Source: Nosocomiicoccus ampullae
Lineage (GTDB): Bacteria; Bacillota; Bacilli; Staphylococcales; Salinicoccaceae
NCBI RefSeq assembly: GCF_019357495.1
Contig: NZ_CP079110.1
Location: forward strand, 868,001-932,000
Length of the DNA: 64,000 nt
Reading direction: 5' to 3'
Position 1 is the first letter of the stretch. Every line of letters begins with the position of its first letter. Below are positions 40,420 to 49,068 of the stretch, piece after piece. A program made the position numbers and the translations under genes. The notes under the pieces were generated by a model. The model saw only the letters and a list, made by a program, of their open reading frames with translations, was not told where the DNA came from and made no database searches.

Positions 40420-41007
40420 TTAAAGTCTCTCCTCAATTGCGTGTAAAACTTTATCTACATTGTATTTTTCAGTCGAAGAAAATGGAATTATAACATCTTC
40501 GTCTTCTAATTCTAATTCTTTTCGAATAATTGAAACATGTTTTTGAAGTCGACTTTTAGAGATTTTGTCTGACTTTGTTGCTACAATAATTGTTTTAATA
40601 TCGAGTTGTTTTAAAAAGTCATACATTAAAATATCATCTTCAGTTGGTGGATGACGTAGGTCGATAATTTGTACACATGTTTCTAAAGTTTCTCTATGTA
40701 TAAAATAATTTTCAATCATCTCCGCCCATTTTTCTCGTTCCTTTTTAGACTGTTTCGCATACCCGTATCCTGGAACGTCTACAAATACGAACTGATCATC
40801 GGCATTATAGAAGTTTAACGTTACTGTTTTACCTGGTTTACTTGAAATCCTTGCGATATTTTTTCGTCCTGTAATCGCGTTAATAAAACTCGATTTACCA
40901 ACGTTAGAGCGTCCAGCCATCGCAACTTCTTTAAGTCCTGTTTTAGGATATTGTTCTTTTTGTACTGCTGATATTAAAAACTCAATATTATTTGGATTTA
41001 ATTTCAT
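40420..41007 (-). CDS. engB: Ribosome biogenesis GTPase EngB/YsxC
   Basis: Essential GTPase for late assembly of the 50S subunit. It has 195 residues from the ATG at 41007 (AGAGGTG upstream); the longer frame to 41067 runs through a terminator and is rejected. G1 GRSNVGKSS is near residue 31, G3 DVPGYGYAK near 77 and G4 TKSD near 145, with the TRAFAC-typical KTVTLNFY switch between. It follows clpX, an order kept in Firmicutes, but a terminator lies in the 52-nt gap, so expression probably relies on read-through or a local start. Confidence 0.96.
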   Translation of the reverse strand: MKLNPNNIEFLISAVQKEQYPKTGLKEVAMAGRSNVGKSSFINAITGRKNIARISSKPGKTVTLNFYNADDQFVFVDVPGYGYAKQSKKEREKWAEMIENYFIHRETLETCVQIIDLRHPPTEDDILMYDFLKQLDIKTIIVATKSDKISKSRLQKHVSIIRKELELEDEDVIIPFSSTEKYNVDKVLHAIEERL

Positions 41008-41020
41008 TATTTTCACCTCT

Positions 41021-41050
41021 AAAAAAGGCCGTCTTAAATTAAGACAGCCT
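41021..41050 (-). terminator. Terminator between clpX and engB
   Basis: Stem AGGC-GTCTT/AAGAC-GCCT with one mismatch, then six T on the minus strand ending right at the engB binding site. Confidence 0.75.
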
Positions 41051-41059
41051 CGATTTAAT

Positions 41060-42316
41060 TTATGCACTTTGTTTATTTAAAGTTATTTCGTTACCTTCTT
41101 TATCATACACTAAAGGATCTGTCTCATTGACAATTGTATCTTTAGTAATACGTACTTTACTAATATTATCATTTGAAGGAACATCAAACATAATATCTAC
41201 CATACGCTCTTCGATAATTGAGCGTAATCCACGAGCACCTGTTTTTCTTTCGATTGCAAGTTCTGCTACCGCAACAAGTGCTTCTTCATCGAATTCTAAC
41301 TCAACATCATCTAACTCAAGCATACGTCTATATTGTTTTACTAACGCATTTTTAGGCTCAGTTAAAATAGAAGTTAATGCATCAGCATCTAATTCTTCTA
41401 AGTTCGCAATGATTGGTACGCGTCCAATAAACTCTGGAATTAAACCGTAGCTTTGAAGATCATCTGGACGGACAAGCGCCATTAACTCATCTTCAGTTTC
41501 AATACTTTCTTCACTACTACCAAAACCAATAACTTTCGCACCGATACGACGTTTAATAATTTCGTCAATTCCATCGAATGCTCCACCTAAAATGAACAAG
41601 ATGTCTTTTGTATCCACTTGAATTGACTCTTGGTTTGGATGTTTACGTCCACCTTGTGGTGGAACACTTGCAACCGTGCCTTCAAGTATTTTTAATAGTG
41701 CTTGCTGCACCCCTTCACCTGAAACATCTCGTGTAATTGACGTGTTTTCACTTTTACGTGCGATTTTATCGATTTCATCGACATAGATAATGCCTTTTTC
41801 AGCACGTTCAATATCATAATCTGCAGCTTGAATTAAACGTAATAGAATATTTTCTACGTCATCACCAACATACCCTGCTTCAGTTAAACTTGTCGCATCT
41901 GCAATCGCAAATGGTACTTCTAAAGTACGCGCTAAAGTCTGTGCGAGTAACGTTTTACCTGAACCAGTTGGCCCAATTAAAGCGATGTTACTTTTTGATA
42001 TTTCAACTTCATCATCACTTTCATGGTTCACACGTTTATAGTGGTTATATACCGCAACACTTAATGCGCGTTTTGCTTTCTCTTGACCAATCACATACTC
42101 ATCAAGCGCTGCTTGAATTTCACCTGGTTTAGGAATATCTGTTAACAATTCCTTTGGTGAGTCTTTTAATTCTTCTTCTATAATTTCATGGCATAATTCA
42201 ATACATTCATTACAAATATAGACGCCACTACCGGCAATTAGTTTCTGTACTTGATCTTGGTTTTTTCCACAGAAACTACATGTCAGATCTTGATTATCTT
42301 CATTAAATTTAAACAT
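41060..42316 (-). CDS. clpX: ATP-dependent Clp protease ATP-binding subunit ClpX
   Basis: AAA+ unfoldase that feeds substrates to ClpP. It has 418 residues. The N-terminal zinc-binding domain shows CSFCGK and CNECIELC (four cysteines, residues about 14-38). Walker A GPTGSGKT is near residue 115, Walker [11 protein letters not shown] near 180, the pore loop GYVGDDVE near 150, sensor and ClpP-contact IGF loop VIGFGSS near 268. It is preceded by tig, as in other staphylococci. Confidence 0.97.
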   Translation of the reverse strand: MFKFNEDNQDLTCSFCGKNQDQVQKLIAGSGVYICNECIELCHEIIEEELKDSPKELLTDIPKPGEIQAALDEYVIGQEKAKRALSVAVYNHYKRVNHESDDEVEISKSNIALIGPTGSGKTLLAQTLARTLEVPFAIADATSLTEAGYVGDDVENILLRLIQAADYDIERAEKGIIYVDEIDKIARKSENTSITRDVSGEGVQQALLKILEGTVASVPPQGGRKHPNQESIQVDTKDILFILGGAFDGIDEIIKRRIGAKVIGFGSSEESIETEDELMALVRPDDLQSYGLIPEFIGRVPIIANLEELDADALTSILTEPKNALVKQYRRMLELDDVELEFDEEALVAVAELAIERKTGARGLRSIIEERMVDIMFDVPSNDNISKVRITKDTIVNETDPLVYDKEGNEITLNKQSA

Positions 42317-42390
42317 GTTTGCACCGACCTTTCGCTCATTCGTATATTACACTAGTATAACTACTCTTTCAAATAAATTGTACTGATAAA

Positions 42391-42426
42391 AAGATGCCCT
42401 ACACATCTTAATGTATAGAGCATCTA
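42391..42426 (-). terminator. Terminator of tig
   Basis: AGATGC pairs with GCATCT and an inner CTACA/TGTATAG helix extends it; T-run on the minus strand. Confidence 0.7.
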
Positions 42427-42436
42427 AATGAAGCAA

Positions 42437-43729
42437 TTATTGTTTTCTGTTATCTACTAAGAATTCAATCGCTTTTTGGTTTCTAATGTCATTTTCAATA
42501 ACAGTTAGGTCACCAAGTACATTTTTAATATCTTCTTTAGCCATTTGGAATTGTTCAGCTAATTTTTGTAATTCATTATCGATATCTTCTTCACTTGCTT
42601 CGATATTTTCAGCATCTGAAATTGCTTGTAAAGTTAGTCCTGTACGTACACGTTTAAATGCATCGTCTTTCATTTGTTCAAGTAAATCTTCTTTTGTTTG
42701 ACCAGAGATTTGCTCGAATAACTCTAAGTTAAGACCTTGTTGTGCAAGACGTTGTTCGTATTCTTGTAACATTCTTTGTTGTTCGCTTTCTACCATCGCT
42801 TCAGGAATTTCCATTTTTGCGTTTTCAGAAGCTTGAACAACTAATGACTCTCTTAATTCAAAGTCTTTTTCTTGTTCTTTGTATGCTTTTAAGTCTTCAG
42901 TAACTTTTGCTTTAACATCTTCAGCAGTTTCAGCATCGTCAAAGCCTTCTAATTCTTCTTTAACAAAGTCATCGTTAAATTCTGGAGTTTCTTTTTCTTT
43001 TACTTCGTTAACTTTTACTTCGAATGTAGCTTCTTTACCTTGGAGTTCTTCTGCTTGGTACTCTTCAGGGAAAGTTACTTTTACATCCTTTTCGTCTCCA
43101 GCTTTAAGACCAACAAGTTGTTCTTCAAATCCTGGAATGAATGTACCGCTACCGATTTCAAGGTCGTGACCTTCTGCTTCTCCACCTTCAAATGCTTCAC
43201 CATCTACGAAACCTTTGAAGTCAATGTTTGCTACGTCACCTTCAGCTACTTCACCATCTTTAACGACAAGTTCAGTGTACTGAGCGAGTAAAGCTTCGAT
43301 TTGTTCGTTAACGTCTTCTTCAGTAACTTCTGCATCGATTTCTTTACCTTCTAGGCCTTTATATTCACCAAGTTCAACTTCTGGCTCTACAGTTACTTCT
43401 GCAGTAAGCACTAAGTCTTTACCTTGTTCGATTTCTTTTACGTCAACTTGTGGTTGATCGACTGGTTTAATTCCTGTTTCTTCAACTGCTTTGCCGTACG
43501 CTGTTGGTAAAATAATATCTAAAGCATCTTGATATAATGCTTCTACACCAAAACGTTTGTCAAACATTTGACGAGGAATTTTACCCTTTCTGAATCCAGG
43601 TACTTGAATATCTTTTTTTACTTTGTTGAATGCTTGATCTAATGCGCTATCGAATTCTTCAGCAGGTACTGTAATTGTTAATGTACCTACATTTCCTTCT
43701 TTCTTTTCCCAAGTTTGTGTTTGAGACAT
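42437..43729 (-). CDS. tig: Trigger factor
   Basis: Ribosome-associated chaperone and prolyl isomerase that meets new chains at the exit tunnel. The start is the ATG at 43729 (430 residues; GGAGG eight bases upstream), not the ATG two codons earlier. The ribosome-binding signature GFRKGKIPR is near residue 45. The FKBP-type isomerase domain spans about 150-240 (DVANIDFKGFVDGEAFEGGEA), and the helical C-terminal domain is rich in E and Q. The whole protein is very acidic, in keeping with the family in this group. Confidence 0.96.
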   Translation of the reverse strand: MSQTQTWEKKEGNVGTLTITVPAEEFDSALDQAFNKVKKDIQVPGFRKGKIPRQMFDKRFGVEALYQDALDIILPTAYGKAVEETGIKPVDQPQVDVKEIEQGKDLVLTAEVTVEPEVELGEYKGLEGKEIDAEVTEEDVNEQIEALLAQYTELVVKDGEVAEGDVANIDFKGFVDGEAFEGGEAEGHDLEIGSGTFIPGFEEQLVGLKAGDEKDVKVTFPEEYQAEELQGKEATFEVKVNEVKEKETPEFNDDFVKEELEGFDDAETAEDVKAKVTEDLKAYKEQEKDFELRESLVVQASENAKMEIPEAMVESEQQRMLQEYEQRLAQQGLNLELFEQISGQTKEDLLEQMKDDAFKRVRTGLTLQAISDAENIEASEEDIDNELQKLAEQFQMAKEDIKNVLGDLTVIENDIRNQKAIEFLVDNRKQ

Positions 43730-43807
43730 AATCATTTCCTCCGTTAATTACATATTTTCATTTAACCAATACATTGTAACATATTCAAATTTCTAATCAA
43801 AGTTACA

Positions 43808-44791
43808 TTAGTTACGAATTTCATCTTCAATTTTTAATATCCATTCTGCAACATGTCCATAAAAAGATTGGACGGATAATTCATTATTTAACACCTTAGT
43901 ATATGATATAAACCCTTTTGCGAGTTCTTTCGGTGTAAATGGCACTTTTAGAGGATACCACAAGACACTAATGTTTAAAAACATTTCGATTGCTTGCTCA
44001 ATTCTCTCTTCGTTATCTAAACGTATATTACCATCTTCGACAATCCATTTTATCGTCTGACTAATTTTTGCTGACGTTTCAAACGGCTTAAATTCGCTCG
44101 TATGATACTTAAATGTTTCACCGAATTTATTGACTTCTATAATTGCATCGTACTCTATTTCTTTTAAATAAATTATCATCATAGAAGATACACTTATTGC
44201 TGTTTCCTTTTTTAACAATGAATAAACATCTTGTCCATATGAATCGTCTTTTTTGTCGATTAAATATTCGAGTGCAGTAATTACTAATGCTTTGTTTGAA
44301 GAATAAAGACTTTTGTCAATATCAATGTCTTCATTAGATGCTTCAGAGATATCGTCATTTTTCGTTCCGTTAGCAATTTGTTTCGCTGCATACTCTTTAC
44401 AATGTTTCGCAAATTGTATTAAAGACGATGTAATCCCACTACTTTCTCCAGTTGCAACGATAATTTCTGACCACTCAAGTAATACTTCATACATACCAAG
44501 GTTAAAGAGTGACTGAAGAATCATATTAAAGTGAATTTCAGCTTCTTCTCTTGTCATTTCTTTCGTTTGAAAATTTTTCTCAGCGTATTGATACATCGAT
44601 TCATATTCTTTTTTATTAATTAAAATATGGTAAAACATTTCAATTAAATCTAAATTAATATTTGAGGTAACTGATTCATATTCATTGAAACGCACTAAAA
44701 ATGAATCGTAATCTTCATTTACATACAAAAATTCTAGATCTTTTTCTAGCTTTCTTATAAATCTTGGGTGTGTAGTGATTTTATCTTTCAT
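43808..44791 (-). CDS. Helical-repeat (TPR-like) protein of unknown function
   Basis: A 327-residue soluble protein from the ATG at 44791 (a GTG at 44800 is the alternative). No catalytic motif is visible. The middle is alpha-helical with A, L and Y spaced as in TPR or SUKH-like repeats (NFQTKEMTREEAEIHFNMIL, SLFNLGMYEVLLEWSEIIV). Proteins of this kind stand upstream of tig in staphylococci. It overlaps the NUDIX gene by 11 bp, so the two are translated together. It may be a scaffold; function unknown. Confidence 0.75.
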   Translation of the reverse strand: MKDKITTHPRFIRKLEKDLEFLYVNEDYDSFLVRFNEYESVTSNINLDLIEMFYHILINKKEYESMYQYAEKNFQTKEMTREEAEIHFNMILQSLFNLGMYEVLLEWSEIIVATGESSGITSSLIQFAKHCKEYAAKQIANGTKNDDISEASNEDIDIDKSLYSSNKALVITALEYLIDKKDDSYGQDVYSLLKKETAISVSSMMIIYLKEIEYDAIIEVNKFGETFKYHTSEFKPFETSAKISQTIKWIVEDGNIRLDNEERIEQAIEMFLNISVLWYPLKVPFTPKELAKGFISYTKVLNNELSVQSFYGHVAEWILKIEDEIRN

Positions 44792-45395
44792 ATAAATCAC
44801 GAATTATTAATTCACTCCACGACTCATAATCACCAAGGTCAGTTAATTTGTCTTCTTTAGACCAAATTAGTTCTAATGTGTCTTCTTCATTTGAATAAAC
44901 TTTTTCTTTGTCGACTTCAACTTTAAATACTAATCCGATGTGAACACGTCCTACATCGTTGTTATCGTCGTTAATTAGACCGATTAATTCGAAGTCTTTT
45001 AAATCAGATTTACTCATTGCGATTTCTTCTTCAAGTTCTCTCGCTGCATTTTCAAACATTTTTTCTTTAATATCATTTTCTGATTCTACGTCATTCATAT
45101 GGCCACCAACACCGATAGAATTTAACCCGTGTAAACGAGATTCTCCACCACCTGTTAAGCGTTTATAGACTAAAATCTCATCATCACTTTCAACAATTGT
45201 ATATGAGACAAGCTGTTTAAATGATTCATCTTCTTCCATATCCCCGCGACGTTTAACCTCAAAATCTTTAAATGACGCAGTAATTTTATTAAATAAATCA
45301 TCGTTTTGACTTAAAAAACCATTAAAAGCATATGCTTCATTATTAAATAACTGTTCTCTATTTACGACTAAAATCATTTCATCAAATTTACTCAT
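44781..45395 (-). CDS. NUDIX-domain hydrolase
   Basis: A 204-residue protein with a NUDIX box at about residues 96-118 (GVGGHMNDVESENDIKEKM then ENAARELEEEI), which carries the REL-EE metal-binding pattern. An unusual N-terminal part (residues 1-75) with MILVVNREQLF is shared with phosphoesterase-like NUDIX proteins of Firmicutes. It probably hydrolyses a nucleoside diphosphate derivative; substrate unknown. AGGAG precedes the ATG. Confidence 0.88.
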   Translation of the reverse strand: MSKFDEMILVVNREQLFNNEAYAFNGFLSQNDDLFNKITASFKDFEVKRRGDMEEDESFKQLVSYTIVESDDEILVYKRLTGGGESRLHGLNSIGVGGHMNDVESENDIKEKMFENAARELEEEIAMSKSDLKDFELIGLINDDNNDVGRVHIGLVFKVEVDKEKVYSNEEDTLELIWSKEDKLTDLGDYESWSELIIRDLYER

Positions 45396-45456
45396 GCTAT
45401 AACTCCTATAATTTTATTATTCTTATTATACTATAGTAATCTTTAACACGTTTTGC

Positions 45457-45462
45457 TATAAT
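45457..45462 (+). promoter_or_regulatory. Extended -10 of the queT promoter
   Basis: TGCTATAAT gives a strong extended -10 (TATAAT at 45457-45462), 12 nt before the preQ1 aptamer; the -35 is weak. Confidence 0.55.
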
Positions 45463-45473
45463 TTTTCAAAGAT

Positions 45474-45512
45474 AACAGGTTCGAAAACTTCCCTGTATAA
45501 AAAACTAAGGAG
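45474..45512 (+). promoter_or_regulatory. preQ1-I riboswitch
   Basis: ACAGGTTCG, AAAACTTCCCTGT and ATAAAAAACTAAGGAG follow the preQ1-I pattern: P1 CAGG/CCTG with the A-rich tail folding back as a pseudoknot. The tail runs into the AAGGAG ribosome binding site (45507-45512) of queT, so ligand binding should hide it and reduce translation. Confidence 0.9.
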
Positions 45513-45519
45513 AATTCAT

Positions 45520-45978
45520 GTGAATCAAAATGGAAAATATCTTGCCATCAATGCAGTGATCGCCGCACTATATGTTGTACTTACAACGATAAATCCAATT
45601 GGACACGGAATGATACAAATTCGCGTTTCTGAAATGCTTGCGATAATTCCTTTCATTAATAGAAAGTTTATCCCCGGTATTTTAATTGGAGTAACTGTAG
45701 CAAACTTCTTTTCACCGCTCGGTTACATCGATGTTTTAGTCGGTTTAAGTTGTGCGATTGTGTCGTATACTATAAGTTACTTCATTAAAAACTTATGGAT
45801 TAACGTTGTGCAGTACGCTATCGTATGCGGACTAATCGTTTCATTAATGTTGAAATATGTTTTAGGTATTCCGTACTGGCCATCAGTTGTTGCAATATTT
45901 TTATCAACATTAATTGTTGGTTTAATCGGTGCGGTGATATTTAATGCACTTAAAACACGTTTAAAACTTATTGATTAA
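45520..45978 (+). CDS. queT: QueT-family ECF transporter S component (queuosine precursor uptake)
   Basis: Membrane substrate-binding subunit for a queuosine precursor such as preQ1, working with shared ECF energy subunits encoded elsewhere. It has 152 residues and about five hydrophobic segments. YVVLTTINPIGHG near residue 18, QIRVSEMLAIIPF near 33 and LGYIDVLVGL near 67 are QueT features. The start is a GTG; the preceding base triplets make ATGTGA, so an ATG out of frame is immediately closed by TGA. It is directly behind a preQ1 riboswitch, which fixes the functional call. Confidence 0.93.
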   Translation: MNQNGKYLAINAVIAALYVVLTTINPIGHGMIQIRVSEMLAIIPFINRKFIPGILIGVTVANFFSPLGYIDVLVGLSCAIVSYTISYFIKNLWINVVQYAIVCGLIVSLMLKYVLGIPYWPSVVAIFLSTLIVGLIGAVIFNALKTRLKLID

Positions 45979-45985
45979 ATATATG

Positions 45986-46016
45986 GTCTACTGAAATTGT
46001 TTCAGTAGACTTTTTT
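45986..46016 (+). terminator. Terminator of queT
   Basis: An 11-bp perfect stem GTCTACTGAAA/TTTCAGTAGAC with a short loop, then six T. Confidence 0.9.
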
Positions 46017-46041
46017 AATGAGAACGGTATTATTATGATGG

Positions 46042-46444
46042 AATTTACATACTAGAGTTGCTTTGACGATTATTAATTTAATCGGAACGACAACTTCTAA
46101 AATTGTTTTCGGCTTTATGTTAGCGACAGGTCTAATGAGTATGTTCGTCTCAACAGCAACAATGATTATTCCATTACTTGCTGCTTTATCAGTAACGTTA
46201 GACGTTTACCCGATGATCTTAATGGCATCAGCTGCAATGGCAGAACTGCGCGTTCATGTTACCAGTTTTTACTCCCCCAAACGCTATCGTATTTGGTACA
46301 GGAAAAATCTCAATTGGAGAAATGGTCCGTGCAGGTGTATGGCTAAACTTAATTGCATGGGCAGTTATCGTCGTCATCGCATACTTATTACCACCACTCG
46401 TATTTGGTTTCGACGTATCACCATTTCCTATAAGTTTAAAATAA
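46042..46444 (+). pseudogene. Remnant of a DASS (SLC13-type) anion/dicarboxylate transporter
   Basis: Two broken frames read as the C-terminal part of a divalent anion:sodium symporter. The first (46042 to about 46245) gives HTRVALTIINLIGTTTSKIV then GFMLATGLMSMFVSTATM; the second (from 46256) gives LPVFTPPNAIVFGTGKISIG then EMVRAGVWLNLIAWAVIV, the classic DASS end. They join through a small frameshift near 46235-46256. No start region or ribosome binding site remains, and more than half of the usual 450-520 residues is missing. The two membrane motifs are also closer than normal, so an internal deletion through the STAT repeat is likely. Not expected to be functional. Confidence 0.85.
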
Positions 46445-46455
46445 TAGATAAATAA

Positions 46456-46486
46456 AAAGCCTGTAACTTTAAAAGTTACAGGCTTT
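46456..46486 (+). terminator. Terminator left from the DASS remnant
   Basis: AAAGCCTGTAACTTT pairs with AAAGTTACAGGCTTT. It follows the remnant stop and could also end the tRNA transcript on the minus strand. Confidence 0.8.
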
Positions 46487-46491
46487 AATTA

Positions 46492-46565
46492 CGTCCTGGG
46501 AGGGATTCGAACCCCCGACCGATGGCTTAGAAGGCCATTGCTCTATCCAGCTGAGCTACCAGGAC
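46492..46565 (-). tRNA. tRNA-Arg (anticodon UCU)
   Basis: Cloverleaf of 74 nt with acceptor GTCCTGG/CCAGGAC, D-arm AGCTCAGCTGGATAGAGC, anticodon arm ATGGC-CTTCTAA-GCCAT and T-arm GGGGGTTCGAATCCC. The anticodon TCT is at 46529-46531, read for AGA/AGG arginine codons. CCA is not encoded. Confidence 0.97.
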
Positions 46566-46652
46566 CTATCAACGAACACAATAACTATTATAATCAACTC
46601 GTATCCAAGATGTCAACATCTTTTTTAATAATTATACATTTTTTATAAATAG

Positions 46653-47132
46653 TTATTTTAGTTCGATGGTTTCAATTTGTTGGTGCTTTCTAGAATAGTA
46701 AGTGACTATATTTTTATCAGTATCTAAAATCGCGTATGACTCTGGATATTCACTTCTAGATGATTGAATAGATCCTGGATTAATGCAGTACACGTCGTTA
46801 ATCTTCTCAACTTTAGATACATGTGTGTGACCATATAACGCATATGTTGCGCCAAGTGCTTTTGCTTTAGCTGCGAGCATCTCGCGGCTACTATTTACGT
46901 TATATAAGTGTCCATGTGTAAAGAAAATACGTCCATTAAATAAATCTTCGTCTTTAAACTGCATATCAAAGTCTGTATTACCTCTTACACAGTGAAATGA
47001 TTTTAATATATCATCGTCATAAGAAAATTCACTGTCACCTAAATGCAAATATAGGTCTGCATTCATTATTTTAGGTAATGCTTCGATAATCTTTCTTTCA
47101 TTATGGTTATCACTAACGATTAACACTTTCAT
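46653..47132 (-). CDS. YfcE/MJ0936-family metallophosphoesterase
   Basis: A 159-residue phosphodiesterase of the calcineurin-like superfamily (YsnB in Bacillus). All metal-binding signatures are present: SDNHNER near residue 8, LGDSE, GNTDFD near 53, FTHGH and YGHTH near 103, then NPGS. Cytosolic, likely acting on a cyclic or nucleotide diester; physiological substrate unknown. It follows the XTP/dITP pyrophosphatase after 8 nt, in an order shared across Firmicutes. Confidence 0.92.
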   Translation of the reverse strand: MKVLIVSDNHNERKIIEALPKIMNADLYLHLGDSEFSYDDDILKSFHCVRGNTDFDMQFKDEDLFNGRIFFTHGHLYNVNSSREMLAAKAKALGATYALYGHTHVSKVEKINDVYCINPGSIQSSRSEYPESYAILDTDKNIVTYYSRKHQQIETIELK

Positions 47133-47140
47133 TTGATCAC

Positions 47141-47731
47141 CTATTTTTGTAGTTTTTTAAATAACTCTTCGTCTTTAAGCAATTTATCAATTGCATTTTT
47201 TCGGTGTGATATTTCTGCTTTCTCATCTGTTGAAATTTCACCGAATTTAACACCGTCTAGTGTCTGAAATAAAGGATCATATCCGAATCCATTATTGCCA
47301 ACTGGTGCTTCTAATATTTCACCAAATACCGCACCTTCATAAGTTGAAGTTGTGCCGTCTGGGAACGCAACAGCAATTACTGAAGTAAAATATGCTGAAC
47401 GATTTTCTTTTCCTTCAAGTAAATCGAGTAGTTTTTTATTATTTTCATCATCTGTTGCATGCTCACCAGCAAATCTTGCAGATTTAATACCTGGTTTTCC
47501 TTCTAACGCTTCGACTGATAATCCAGAGTCGTCGCTTACGACTGGTAAATTTGTACGTTTAGCTCCTTCTATTGCTTTAATTAACGCATTATCTTTAAAT
47601 GATTGACCGTCTTCGACTGGCTCAAAATCATCAAGTAATGTTTTAATACCAATGACTTCAAATCCTTTAAATATCGATTTAAAATCATTAATTTTACCTT
47701 CATTACCACTTGCGATTACAATTTTTTTCAT
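47141..47731 (-). CDS. XTP/dITP diphosphatase (RdgB/HAM1 family)
   Basis: House-cleaning pyrophosphatase that removes XTP, ITP and dITP from the nucleotide pool. It has 196 residues with ASGNEGKINDF at the N-terminus, SDDSGLSVEALEGKPGIKSARFAGE near residue 67 (written in two parts: the acidic SDDSGL and the SARFAG block) and GNNGFGYDPLFQ near 145. AGGAG lies upstream. It sits between glutamate racemase and the phosphodiesterase in one operon. Confidence 0.95.
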   Translation of the reverse strand: MKKIVIASGNEGKINDFKSIFKGFEVIGIKTLLDDFEPVEDGQSFKDNALIKAIEGAKRTNLPVVSDDSGLSVEALEGKPGIKSARFAGEHATDDENNKKLLDLLEGKENRSAYFTSVIAVAFPDGTTSTYEGAVFGEILEAPVGNNGFGYDPLFQTLDGVKFGEISTDEKAEISHRKNAIDKLLKDEELFKKLQK

Positions 47732-47740
47732 ATAAATCTC

Positions 47741-48541
47741 CTATAGTTCTACTGATTGTATTGTGTATTTAAAGTTAGGCATCCACTCATTTAAAATTTG
47801 TTCAAACTGTTTATAATCACCGTGAACATAAATATCGTGGATAACTTCGCTTTTACGGTTACTGAGTAATTTTTTAAACTCAAGTAACGTACTAACGTCT
47901 CTCGCAGTTTCAAACCCAGAGTCGACGATATTTTTTTCATTGTTAAAATATTCATTAATATAATTACTGATTAATGGATAATGTGTACATCCGAGTATTA
48001 CAGTATCTGCTGAAGTTCTTTTTAAATTGCTTAACGTTTCATCGATGACTTTATCTCGATTTTTTTTGTTTTTATAATCTCCAGATTCTATTAGCGGAAC
48101 AAACTTCGGGCAAGCAATTTCTAACACATTTGCATGATCGTTAATCTTTTGAATCGTTGATTTATACTTATGAGAATTTTTCGTTCCACGTGTTGAAAGT
48201 ACAACAATGTCGTTATTATTAGATATTTGTAACGCTCTTCTAGAGCCCGGCATAATCACACCAATAACTGGTATATCAGTCATTTCTCTAATCTTACTAA
48301 TTGCAGCTGCAGTTGCGGTATTACAAGCAATTATAAACACTTTAATATCTTTACGACTTAAAAATTGAAAGATTTCTTCTGTAAAATGTATAACTTCCTC
48401 TGTAGACCGTTCACCGTATGGACATCTCACACTGTCTCCAAAATAAATAATCTTTTCTTTAGGAAGTTGCCTAATTAATTCTTTAACTACTGTCAGTCCA
48501 CCGACACCTGAATCCATTACACCAATCGCTTTATTATTCAT
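47741..48541 (-). CDS. murI: Glutamate racemase
   Basis: Makes D-glutamate for peptidoglycan without a cofactor. It has 266 residues. The two catalytic cysteines are in IIACNTATAAA near residue 73 and ILGCTHYPL near 184, with MDSGVGGLTVV at the N-terminus and YFGDS after it. The start overlaps the MarR gene stop by 8 bp, so it is translationally coupled. The product is also a likely substrate supply for the fem-dependent wall seen elsewhere in the window. Confidence 0.96.
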   Translation of the reverse strand: MNNKAIGVMDSGVGGLTVVKELIRQLPKEKIIYFGDSVRCPYGERSTEEVIHFTEEIFQFLSRKDIKVFIIACNTATAAAISKIREMTDIPVIGVIMPGSRRALQISNNNDIVVLSTRGTKNSHKYKSTIQKINDHANVLEIACPKFVPLIESGDYKNKKNRDKVIDETLSNLKRTSADTVILGCTHYPLISNYINEYFNNEKNIVDSGFETARDVSTLLEFKKLLSNRKSEVIHDIYVHGDYKQFEQILNEWMPNFKYTIQSVEL

Positions 48542-48977
48542 AGCGGACCAACTCGCTTTTTTCCATCATCTTCTCTAGTAGTTTTGTTAATAATTCTTTT
48601 TCATTTAAGTCTAGATCTTGCGTAATTTCTTCGATAAACTCAATACGTTTTTCAATAACTCTTTCAATCAATTCTAAACCTGTCGGTTCTATTTTAACTT
48701 GTACAAGCCTTTTATCAGTTTTGCTACGTTCTCGTCTTACAAAGCCATTTTTTTCAAGTCTATCGATAATATCTGTTGTTGTTGAGTATGCTAAATCTAG
48801 ATTTTTAGCAACTTGTCCAATTGTGATACCACTCGAGTCATTTACCCATTGTAAAGCTATAAATTGAATTTTTGACAATTTGTATTCTTTTAGTATTTCA
48901 CGACCGTATAATCTTAGCTGTACAGATAGTTTTCTTAACGATTTTTCAATCGATTCGTTACTACTGGCAAAAGACAT
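48534..48977 (-). CDS. MarR-family transcription regulator
   Basis: A 147-residue winged-helix regulator; the start is the ATG at 48977 with AAGGTGG upstream (a GTG at 48989 is in frame but badly placed). The helix-turn-helix is in ITIGQVAKNLDLAYSTTTDI near residue 50-70, and the wing in RRERSKTDKRLVQVKIEPTG. It is first in the operon with glutamate racemase, the pyrophosphatase and the phosphodiesterase, and lies behind sdhB. Ligand and targets are unknown; autoregulation is likely by analogy. Confidence 0.9.
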   Translation of the reverse strand: MSFASSNESIEKSLRKLSVQLRLYGREILKEYKLSKIQFIALQWVNDSSGITIGQVAKNLDLAYSTTTDIIDRLEKNGFVRRERSKTDKRLVQVKIEPTGLELIERVIEKRIEFIEEITQDLDLNEKELLTKLLEKMMEKSELVRYE

Positions 48978-49036
48978 AATATTCCCCACCTTAAACGATA
49001 TGAGTATATTATATCATTAAATGAAAATTGAAATAA

Positions 49037-49064
49037 AAAAAGATGTGCCGAAACACATCTTTTT
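49037..49064 (-). terminator. Terminator of sdhCAB
   Basis: An 11-bp perfect stem AAAAAGATGTG/CACATCTTTTT with a 6-nt loop and T-run on the minus strand. Confidence 0.9.
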
Positions 49065-49068
49065 GTTA

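Noticed and set aside
41008..41067. N-terminal extension of engB
   Set aside because: It would read through the terminator hairpin after clpX and has no binding site.
46042..46444. Two small intact membrane genes
   Set aside because: Both frames match adjacent parts of one DASS transporter and neither has a credible start or binding site.
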